30,762 nt of DNA from Dimargaris cristalligena (lineage: Eukaryota; Kickxellomycota; Dimargaritomycetes; Dimargaritales; Dimargaritaceae): NCBI GenBank assembly GCA_027576995.1, contig JANBQC010000333.1, positions 1 through 30,762 of the forward strand, given 5' to 3'. The notes below the pieces were generated by a model that saw nothing but the letters and a program-made list of their open reading frames with translations, was not told where the DNA came from and did no database searches. The position numbers and the translations under genes are program-made. Within the stretch, counting starts at the first letter, position 1; the number at the start of each line of letters is the position of its first letter. This document shows, piece after piece, positions 1-9,600 of this stretch.

Positions 1-3
1 CCA

Positions 4-142
4 GTCAGGGGCAGGGGTGCATCACAGTCAAGGGTATAAAATATAATAATAGAAAAAACAATATAATAATGAAAATGAAAATGAAGGAAAAATGACTATA
101 CTCGTCAGGGGCAGGGGCAGGGGCTCATTCACTCATCAGGGG
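4..142 (+). repeat. G-rich TCAGGGG/CAGGGG repeats
   Basis: GTCAGGGGCAGGGG occurs at 4-17, an extended form with three GGGG runs at 104-124, and a further TCAGGGG at 136-142. The DNA between them is A-rich, with ATATAATAAT repeated at 41-50 and 61-70. The repeats start at the window edge and may continue outside it. Confidence 0.6.
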
Positions 143-1242
143 TGTACTTCCGATAAGTGTGAAAAATAGATAAAAAATAAAAGTAGGTAAATAATGTGGT
201 AAGTTCACTACAGCGTCCCCTCAGTTAAAGGGACAAGTTATTTTCGAGATAAGTTTTTATTACTCAGAATAAATATCTATTTTAACTTCACCAGATGATA
301 CCGATGATTAACCTTTTACCTAGTTTTATTATTACCAATTATTTCATTACCACTGCTCTGATTTACTTATTTTTATTTATTCAGTTCAAAGTTTTGGTAC
401 CTCCGAGTACTAAATTGATTACACCATTTGATTATAACGTTTTCTTATAATGTTTTTATTTTATTTTTTTCTTAACAACCAATGATGCGAGATGACGACA
501 TATAACACAATGGATGATCAGGAACTCAGTGGTGATTTCCCTAAGGCCACCTCAGTCTCAACCCCCCTCAAACCCAGCAAAGTCCAACACTCCACATTAC
601 ATGACAAAATATGGTGAGCCATCTAGTGGAAAGAAACCAGAGGTTACCCCTCCTGCCAACTCTCCCAAAGGCATGCCAGTGGAGCCCCTCAAATCGTTAG
701 TAACACAGTACCCATTATTCATATTATTATCTGTGGTAGGAAACCCTTCTGCCTCCTGTGCTCCCCTTTCTCCTGAGCTTCCTTCAACAACCCCATACCC
801 CCACAGCCCTACAGGCTAAGTGTGTATCAGGCTTGAATTATAATTAGATTATTTGCGTAGTTCAGCACAGATGGTCATTCCCATAGCTCCTCCTGTAAAG
901 AGTTAGTTGAGGGGGACCAAAGAGGGGGGTAGTTTACCAGGTAGTAGGGCCTGAGAGGGGAATCAGAGTAGTCACTAGTTCAGATTGAAGGGTTAATTAT
1001 TATTTTATTAAGACATGATGAGCCCGAGCTTCCAGGTGATCAATTTGGTTTTATGCTCTAGGTTCGCTTATTGGGTTCAATCGCGTCGGTATCTGTTCGT
1101 GCACTGCTTGGCGGGGGTCCTGGGGTAATGAGTCACGTGATGTATTCTGTTCCCAGGTGGTCGTCTCACTTTGTGGTTGCAATCCTACCCTACTCAGCCC
1201 ACATAGTTACACCAATATGTTGATTGTATTGCCAGGTCCATT
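143..1242. other. Gene-free AT-rich 5' flank
   Basis: No supported gene. The longest plus-strand ORF (514-819, 101 codons) is rich in Pro and Ser, shows no recognisable domain and looks like chance. The only site worth noting is the composite TGAGTCACGTGA at 1129-1140. Confidence 0.6.
1129..1140. promoter_or_regulatory. Overlapping bZIP-like (TGAGTCA) and E-box (CACGTG) sites
   Basis: TGAGTCA (1129-1135) overlaps CACGTG (1134-1139) within TGAGTCACGTGA. TGAGTCA is the consensus for Gcn4/AP-1-type factors and CACGTG for bHLH factors. It lies 2.5 kb upstream of the NRPS start with two LTRs in between, so a role for this gene is doubtful. Confidence 0.2.
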
Positions 1243-1247
1243 GCTGC
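1243..1247. repeat. Target-site duplication, left copy
   Basis: GCTGC directly precedes the solo LTR and is repeated exactly at 1623-1627 directly after it. It fixes the element boundaries and indicates insertion by an integrase that makes 5-bp staggered cuts. Confidence 0.8.
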
Positions 1248-1622
1248 TGTAACGATATAAGCGTTTAGAGATGACCCCAGTTTATCCAACATCAATGTTG
1301 GTGTTAAGATGAAGGTTTATTCAAAGTATAAGAAAATAATAGGTAAAAATAAGGAAATAAGTGAAAGAACTAAAGCGGTGATGTAGAATGTTGAGGATTA
1401 TGATGATTGTTGTTTTTCAACGTCCACTGAGGACGTTCTTTTTATAGGAATGGATATAGTTACTGAAAGCGAGACACAATTATGGCGTGTTGTGGTCGGG
1501 CTGGGGTAACCCGGAGTAATGCAAAGCAGCGATGACTTGAACTGCCGAATGATAATTAAGGAGACGCGAAGGGACACGCCAGTAATATTATGTGCATTAG
1601 ACAAGGGTCGTAAAATATCACA
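1248..1622 (-). mobile_element. Solo LTR, family 1, minus orientation
   Basis: Read on the minus strand, the element starts TGTGATATTTT, ends TCGTTACA and is 375 bp long. It is bracketed by a perfect 5-bp duplication, GCTGC at 1243-1247 and 1623-1627. It has TATAAAAAG (plus-strand 1438-1446) and, next to it, a 7-bp stem AACGTCC/GGACGTT (1419-1437). A related copy in the opposite orientation lies at 2509-2886. TG...CA ends, a 5-bp duplication and an internal TATA are the hallmarks of a retrotransposon LTR left by recombination between two LTRs. No gag or pol remains nearby. Confidence 0.82.
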
Positions 1623-1627
1623 GCTGC
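1623..1627. repeat. Target-site duplication, right copy
   Basis: GCTGC directly follows the solo LTR and is identical to 1243-1247. Confidence 0.8.
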
Positions 1628-2508
1628 ACTAGATATGCAATGGGTGAATCTTTCCACCTCCTTTGACCTCCTGCTTTCTCACCATTTAAAAGATACCTAT
1701 ACCCAGTCAGCCTTTCCCCTGTTATGACTAATCGTCACCTAGGCGTTCTCACAGAGCTGAAGAATCTGTTCGCAACGCCATCAACGTTGGTACGTTTCGC
1801 TGGTAGACATGACATTGGAATTTTTGGTTCAATACCCAAATACTTAACCAGTTATATATTTAACGCCAACTGTAGATGCATACTTCCTAGACTTTTGCCT
1901 ATCGAACTAAAATCACATGTTCGAGGAGGTATAATTAACTAGTGTGCCTATTTCAAGGGTAGGCTATGAATCAACTCAATGGGTAATGGTAGCTGGATGT
2001 GAATCAAAGTATCGTGGCCGACTAAGCTGATTTTATAGCCATTCTACAGTCTTATTTTCCCGGTGCGAGGGATTTAATAATCACATATCATGTAATACTG
2101 GGGTGCAGTGGACAAATGACAAACATAATCCGTTAGTTTGGGAGTAAAGTAGCCTCGTTTGAATCAGTTTACAATCGACGGAAGTGGGACTAGCTTGTTA
2201 GTATCAAAAACCCCTCTTCCCCAAACCATGCCAGCCTCATTTTCCCGCTAGCGATCGAACTCACCGGAAAAAAAAACTTAAAAATACCTGTATTATATTA
2301 AGAACTATTTTCATTAAAGGATAGTTATCTATAATACACGGGCAGTGCCGGTATGGCCCCGATTGAGCGTTAGGGGAGTATGGTGACCTAATGCCTCTGT
2401 AAATTAAAAGTAAAAGCAGTAAAAATAAATTCAAATAATATAGCTAAACTGTAAAAATAATATAAAAAAACGTGGCTAGCAAATGTGAGGGAACTGGGTC
2501 GAAATAAT
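1628..2508. other. Spacer between the two solo LTRs, no gene seen
   Basis: AT-rich, no recognisable coding sequence. A 72-codon ORF at 1724-1942 has no recognisable motif. No gag, protease, integrase or reverse-transcriptase motif was seen, so the two LTRs do not bracket an element. They are also in opposite orientation. Confidence 0.6.
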
Positions 2509-2886
2509 TGTGACGTTTCACTTTACATGTCTAGCATACAATCTATTAACTGACGTGCCTCTCTGCATCTCTTCTATTATTATTCAACAGTCTGAGCCAT
2601 TACTGCCTTACATTATTCCGGGGTATCCTGGCTTTACTACAGCACGCCATATTTATATTCTGGCCCAAACAACCACACCGATACTTTATAAAAAACGTCC
2701 TCGGTGGACGTTGAAAAATACCAATCATCATTATCCCCAACAACTCGCACCGTCACCTTTTTAGTTATTTTACCTGTTTGCTTATTTTTATTTATCTTAT
2801 TTTTATATTTGGAATAATTCGTTGTCTACATACCAATATTGTCACTGAACGAAGTGAGGTTTTCTCTTAACTCTTATATTGTTACA
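2509..2886 (+). mobile_element. Solo LTR, family 1, plus orientation
   Basis: Starts TGTGACGTTTC and ends TTGTTACA, 378 bp. By eye it aligns along its length with the minus-strand copy at 1248-1622, at roughly two thirds to three quarters identity. It shares TATAAAAAA (2687-2695) and the hairpin AACGTCC-N5-GGACGTT (2694-2712). The flanks read ATAAT (2504-2508) and GTAAT (2887-2891), which may be a duplication with one mismatch. It contains an 84-codon ORF that is only a by-product of the LTR sequence. Confidence 0.75.
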
Positions 2887-2891
2887 GTAAT

Positions 2892-3474
2892 AATGCAGAC
2901 AGTTGGTAGTAGTATACTGCTTGGCTTAATTAATAATAGGTAGTCAGTGTGTCGGGCGGAAACATAGAGGCACTATGAAATAACATGGATATCCCTTTTT
3001 GAACAGATTTTATTCATCACCAGTACAGATAGAACCAAAACAGACCTATAGTCTACCACTTCGAGGGGTTCATGGGAAAACCTCATGCAGACTAGCACCG
3101 GGTATGAGTCACAGATACAGTATACCTGTATCCACGACATTAGGACCACTGATTTAAAATATGCCACCTTGGTAGGTCGATATTTCGAACTACTAGGCAG
3201 CCTATTATAATGATTTTTTGTTGTCCACAGGGGGGATATGATGCGGAATTGTACGCGTGACTAGTTGCTGTGCCTAATCAACTTCAACCAACTATTATAA
3301 AATAATATCTCTTGCTTAGTATCTGCATTGATATGGGCGTTTCGGTAAGCGATGGCCAATACATACCACTCCCACCAAAAACACATCATTTGGTGAAGCC
3401 CTTAACTACTCGACTCCCTGTTGAGCGGTGGGCGGCGAGCAGCTTTTCTTCTGTGGAGATAGTAATAGCATAGG
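2892..3474. other. Upstream intergenic region and distal promoter
   Basis: No supported gene. A minus-strand ORF of 64 codons (2973-3167) shows nothing recognisable. The 3' part holds the CCAAT box at 3356 and a G/C-richer stretch at about 3410-3445 just before the TATA box. Confidence 0.55.
3356..3360 (+). promoter_or_regulatory. CCAAT box
   Basis: CCAAT (context GGCCAATA) lies about 115 bases upstream of the TATA box, the usual range for a fungal CCAAT-binding-complex site. A second CCAAT at 3521-3525 lies downstream of the TATA box, within the likely leader, and is less likely to be functional. Confidence 0.35.
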
Positions 3475-3483
3475 TATATAAAG
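3475..3483 (+). promoter_or_regulatory. TATA box of the NRPS gene
   Basis: TATATAAAG, 159 bases before the ATG, is a near-consensus TATA element in otherwise mixed-composition DNA. Transcription would be expected to begin some tens of bases downstream, giving a leader of roughly 100-130 bases. The position is seen; its use is inferred. Confidence 0.5.
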
Positions 3484-3641
3484 TGCAGAGCATCATCAGC
3501 GATCTCAATTTAGGTGTCACCCAATAAGCATATCCTAGTATTGATCAGCCGCCTGATTCATTAGCTGTCCAGTTTGGCCCCTAATTTACCTTATTTATTT
3601 ATTTCGTATTTCCCTACCACCCCAATTTACGTCATTACACC

Positions 3642-6600
3642 ATGTATTCTCCAGTAGACCCCAACGATAACACACGCGTGTGTATGCCTGCCGTTCCCAT
3701 TGATTATCAGCCCGCGGCCGACCTGCCTCTTGGCAAACCCCACCAATATGGGACGGGCTATGCCAGTTGGTTGCACCCCCTTCCTCTTCCGGCCTCGGTA
3801 GGAGGCGGGCAGCTTGACCCCACTCCACCCTGCCAGATGGCCCTAGCACTTCTCCTGAGTCGCTACCACCGCCAACCTGGCGTCGCTTTCGCTCACTGGA
3901 CAGGTCCAATCGGGGAAGGCGAAGCAGCCGGTCATCAACTCAACTTGGTTCTCTCCCAAGTAAAGCCGGATCTCCCTCTTGATGTTTCCATCATGCAGGA
4001 GGTTAAGCCTGTTAATTCACCTGGTTCCACTAGTCATGTGGCTGAGGTCATTCTTCACGTCGACAACCCTTGGCCAAGCAAAAATCATCGGACATTCCTC
4101 CCAGCCGATTATGTTGGGCAACTCAGCGAGTCCGACGCTGACCCGTCCACTGCCGCGATTTTGATTGCGACAGCCGCCCGACTCATGGTTAGCTGCGAGC
4201 AGCATCATGATCAGGTCCGAATTACAGTCACCTATCCGCGGACTCAGTATCATGGACCGGCCGTAGCCGAGTTTGCCCTCCAACTGGGTACTATTTTGTC
4301 AGGCGTAATGGAGGCCCTGGGCCGAGACCAACCTGTCCTGGTGCGTGATATTCCCTGGGTCAGCGACAATGAACGAACTCGCCTGATGGAGTTCTCTCGT
4401 ATGAATGAGACTGTCCAACCAGTTGGTCTACCCGTCCATTGCCTGTTCAGCCAATGTGCCCAGCGCTACCCCCATCATCTTGCTTTGGCATACGGCCCCG
4501 ATGAATGGACCTACTCCCAATTGGACCAGGTCACTTCCAATCTCGCCCGTGTGTTGGTGGAAGAATATGGGGCCCGACCTGAGGTGCGATTTGCCATCTT
4601 TATACCTAAGTCCGCTGCCTTCAACATCACCATGCTGGCGATATTCAAGTCTGGCGCCGCTTATGTCCCCATTGACCCCGATTATCCTATTGAACGAATT
4701 CGGTATATCCTCAAGGACAGTGATGCACTCTTAGCTATCGCCACCAGCTCTACTTATGACTATCTGCCGGCCGAGTCGACTGCAACTACTCTGGTCATGG
4801 ACTCTTATATTCACCACTCCCAGAACCTCGATGTCCCACCATTTACCCCAAATCCGTCAAACTCAAACGACCTGGCCTATATGATCTACACGTCAGGCTC
4901 TACAGGTCAGCCTAAAGGGGTGTTGGTGGAACACGGTGGGGTAGCAAGTCTGGTTGCGGACCCATACCTAGCGGAGGACTTCGGTCCGGGTAAACGTACT
5001 ATCCAGGGTATGTCCGTAGTCTTTGATGCCTTCTTGGTCGATACCTTACGTACCCTATGCCATGGAGGTACACTGATAGTCCCGGGTGATAATATCCTGG
5101 ACGATATGCGTACCCTCACTAGCGGGTCATTTGTTCCCTCGTTTGTGGCCCGCCTCGATCCTGATGACTACCCCAATCTGGAGCTGATTGGAATGGCCGG
5201 CGAACCCATCACCCCCGAAATTCAGACAAATTGGGCACATCGGTGCCGAATGGTGAACTATTATGGACCCTCCGAGGCGACAATCTATAGCCATTCAGTT
5301 GAAATTGGTTCCGACCATGACATTACTATTGGGAAGCCGATACGCAATACTTTTTGTTTCATTGTAGATGACCAGCTTCAATTGGTACCTGTCGGAGTTC
5401 CCGGCGAGCTTCTCATTGGCGGGATTGGTTTAGCCCGAGGCTACCAAAATCTTCCTGAACTTACCCAAGCCAAGTTTATTTCCAATCCCTATGGACCAGG
5501 TCGGGTGTACCGGACCGGTGACCAGGCCCGTTGGTTGGCTAATGGCACAATCGATTTCTTAGGTCGGATCGATAACCAGATCAAGCTGCGTGGGTATCGC
5601 ATCGAGCTCGAAGAAATTGAGTCGGTTAGTGGCCACTTTCCAGGTCTCAAGCAATGCGTAGCATCAGTAAAACATGATACCCTAGTACTTTACGCTAGCC
5701 CTACGGACTTGGACCAGCTGGCCCTGCTGAGCTATCTGAAGAAGCGGTTGTCCAAGCAGATGGTACCTGGCCTAGTAGTGCTTGTCACGGAGTTTAAAAC
5801 GACGGTCAGCGGTAAATTGGACCGCAAGTCTTTACCCCCAATTGACCATTTACTGGGTGGCCCATCTAGTACCGACTCTACGATGTCCAAGGTTACCGCT
5901 CCCCAATCTGATTCCGAACGTGACCTTTGCCAGATCTGGGCCCAGGTCCTACACTTAGACCCTGACCGTATCAGCACTACCGACCACTTTTTCCGAATCG
6001 GCGGTGACTCTATTTCAGCCATTTTACTTGTGTCTAAGGGTCGACAGATTGGATATCAATTAGCCGTGCCATTGATCTACCAGTACCCCGAACTCCGACA
6101 GTTGGCCCAGCACACTGAAAAGTTCTCTAGCCATCTGGCCAATGTCAACGCTGCCTACCAGGAACAAGTCCAGGGTGCGGTGACTTTAACGCCTATTCAG
6201 CGCTGGTTCAGTGCCATTGGTCTTCGTAACCCCCACCATTTTAACCAGTCCTTCACGTTGAATATAAACCCCAAAGCCAGTTTATCATTGACGACCATTT
6301 CCGACGCCCTTGTGGCCCTGGCCAACCACCACGACATTCTCCGGGCCCGATTCAAACCAAGTGATGATGGCTGGTTGTGGGTCCAGGCGATACCTACAGC
6401 CAGGGCCATGCCCGCCGACTTCTTAGTGTTGGAAGAAACGGTTTCTTCCGAAAACTATGTCGGCTTTATTCTGCGGGTTCAATCTAGCCTTAACCTTACT
6501 GCAGGCCCTGTGTTGGCTGTTGCCCTGATCCATGACCCGGACAGTAAGTCCCAACCCCGCCTATTCATCACCATCCATCACGTCTTGGTAGACCTGATTG

Positions 6601-9600
6601 CCTGGCGTATTCTAATTGAGGACTTGAATACCCTGCTCCGAGGCGCCTCACTGCCGCCGAAATCACTGCCTTTCCAAGTCTGGGCCTCACAGCTCGACGA
6701 CTATGCAGCAACTCTGTCGGCCGATATCTGGCCCACTCAGTTAAACTCAGATAAACCCGTTCCCGATATCCGGGTCCGCCTTCCACCGCCTGAATTGGAT
6801 GCTACCCGTACCCAGGCTGCCCGCCTCTCCACATCTTTCGAGTTCGACTCTGAATCCACATACCCACTATTGTTCCAATTGTCCGCGCAGCTACGCGTCA
6901 CTCCACGCGATCTACTTCTGGCCGCCTTCACACACGCCTTCGCCACTACCATAGGACTGGACCAAGTAACTTTTTGCATGGAGGGGCACGGCCGTGAGCC
7001 ATGGCTATCTGATCAAGACATTTCCCGCACCGTAGGCTGGTTTACCGCTCTCTACCCCCTCGTTCTGCAGGTTCAGCCTCACCAGCCCTTACTGGACCTG
7101 TTGCGCCATACCAAAGAGGCTTTGCAGCAAATCCCAATGAAGGGATTTCCCTATTCCTTATTGAAATACATGCCTGGCGTTTCAGTGGAAGAGCGGGCCA
7201 AGTTGGAGGCCAAGACCCCGGCCAGCCTAGACGTCCAGTTCAACTATTTTGGCCGTTTCAGCAATACTGGTGGAGATCTAAGCGACGATTTGTTATCCAT
7301 CGAGTGGTCCGACTATTTCGGTCTACACGACTTTGCTCCCCAGGACAAGGTTATTTATGACATCAATCCCATGCCTACGGTGGTCGGTGACTGCCTTCGT
7401 CTAATTATGGAGTTCAATCCGTTGGTGTATTGCCGAAGCATCGTCGATGAAATCATGGCCCAATGGCGTCAGAACCTCGTCCAGCTCGCCAGTGAAATGA
7501 ACCAATCGCAGTCCATTAGTGTGGAGCCACTTCTCACGCGATATGACTTTGCCCACCTCCAACCTTCCACATCTGAATTCCAGGAGATTATTGACGATCT
7601 CTGTCACCGTCATATTCCGCTAGATCAGGTGGAGGATGTGTTGCCCTGCATTGCTCTCCAGGGTGGTTTGTTAACAGGATTATCCACTGACGCCTCCGCA
7701 TATTTAGTGCAACTCACTGTCAAATTCAACGGCCCGCTTAATGCTGATCGGCTGCTGCAGGCCTGGCAGGCGGTTGCCCAGCAGAATACCGCCCTGCGCA
7801 CTGTATTTCTTGAGTCGTCATCGAAGCAGTCCCGAGGGTATATCCAGGCGGTTCTTCGGTCGTGCCCCACCGCCTGGACTGTCTCCGACCAACCCTTAAA
7901 GTCACTCGACGAATTCCTAGCACAGAACCGCCAGCGGGGTTTTACATTGCAAGAACATATGATTCGCAATTTTGTGTTCCCTACCGTTGATAACCAAGTG
8001 CATGATGTTATTATTACGTTTCATCATTCTCTGTGCGATGGGTGGTCGCTGCCTCTTTTATTCCAGGCGTGGATGGAAGCCTATCACCATCCCAACCTGG
8101 AAGCGAGTTCTCCGTCAGTCCCTTTTTCGTCCATTATTCAGTGCGTCAGCGAGCTCAATTCGGATTCAGCCCAGGCTTTCTGGGGCAGCTATCTAAAAGA
8201 TGCACCCAAGACCCCTGCCCCTTTACTCTCCCCCGGCTATATTGGATTACCAGGCTGGGCGACTTATCTAACCGGGATTAATCTTTCCAAGACCCAGTTA
8301 ACCCAATGCTCGCAGATGTTCGGGGTCACTCTGGCTACTTTATTCCGAGCCGCCTATGCCCTAGTTCTGGGATCTCTACTCGACCAGGATGAAGTGGTGT
8401 TTGGCGTGACTCTGTCCGGCCGCAACCTAGGCCTGCCCGGGATCGAACGGACGATTGGTCCCTGTACGAATACTTTACCCTCCCGGGTGCGTCTGGATCA
8501 TCAATTAATTGCGGACTGGTTGCAGACCCTCCACCAAGGCCAGGTAGCCATGATCCCGTTTGAACACTCAGTCCTAACTGACATTACTAAGTGGGCTTCC
8601 ACCGACCATTCCGGACCACTATTCCAAACCATTATGGGGTTCGAAAATTTCCCGGAACTTGTAGCTGATCCGACACACAGCCTGGTTTTATCTGACCTAC
8701 GTACAGATGAGTTTACAGAGTACCCGCTGGCCATTGACTTTATTGAAAGCTCTAACGGTATCAAGGCCAAAGTATTCTATGATACATCCATCTATTCTGA
8801 AGAATCCGTCAGTCAGATAGTTGATATGGTCCAGTTTGTTCTTACGTGGATTCTAGTGGCGGATATAAACACACCTATGGACCAACTCGCACTTGCAAGC
8901 CCTCCGTCAAACAGCCGCCTTCACGTTGACCAAGAATCGAGAAGATCCACGACCACTCCAGCGCCCCCGCTGCTAAATGACATCTGGAACAACTCTTTGC
9001 TGGACAGCTCAGATCACCTAGCCCTTGACTCAAAAGCCCATAGCCTGTCATACAGTCAGCTTGACCAATTGGCTCATTCCCTCGCTGTTCAATCCAGCCA
9101 GTTTGGCTTAGCCCCCCACCCAACAGTCGTGGCTGTAGTAGATAGTGTCGAACATTTGCTGGTCTGCCTAGTGAGCGCAATCAAGATGGGTGCACAATTT
9201 CTACCTCTGGCATCACCCTTTACCATCACACAATTAACAGCGTGTTCTAAGGCCGTTGGTGCGCAGATAGTGTGGCTAACATCTACTGACATAGAACATG
9301 TATGCCCTTATCTGGATAATGGTATTGCAGCGGTTGGCATACCGGACTCGTTTGATCATATAATAAGTGAACCGCGAGCCACTTGTCTATTGACGCAGCC
9401 CAGTGGCTTGCAAGATCCCTCCTTGGCGTTTGCATCCCGTAGCGATTCAACTGATTGTGCGGTCTCTATTATTGATAGTCCATGCATCCAACAAACCCTT
9501 GCCTCAACTCGGACCTTCGTTGATAGCAAGAGACAGTATATTTTGGATAGTTCCTTGGACCTGGATAGCCCACAGAGCATATGGTTTACTCTGTCGTGCC

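Noticed and set aside
1..142. Telomere or subtelomere from G-rich repeats
   Set aside because: The repeats are few, irregular and interrupted by A-rich DNA. They do not form a tandem telomeric array.
514..819. 101-codon plus-strand ORF in the 5' flank
   Set aside because: Low-complexity Pro/Ser-rich translation, no recognisable domain and no promoter context, so chance is the better explanation.
1398..1604. 68-codon minus-strand ORF similar in protein sequence to one at 2510-2764
   Set aside because: The similarity is real but comes from the shared LTR DNA. The reading frames are by-products, not a gene family.
2230..2270. tRNA-like T-arm resemblance on the minus strand
   Set aside because: No cloverleaf can be built around it.
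2973..3167. 64-codon minus-strand ORF upstream of the NRPS
   Set aside because: No motif, short, and lies in AT-rich intergenic DNA.
3595..3909. Antisense ORF over the NRPS start, and many other antisense or shifted ORFs inside the NRPS
   Set aside because: They are shadows of the long coding frame. None carries a recognisable domain.
7526..7650. Reading the E and C pairs as bacterial dual E/C domains
   Set aside because: Each junction contains two full domains with separate HHxxxD motifs (for example 979 and 1461), so E and C are distinct.
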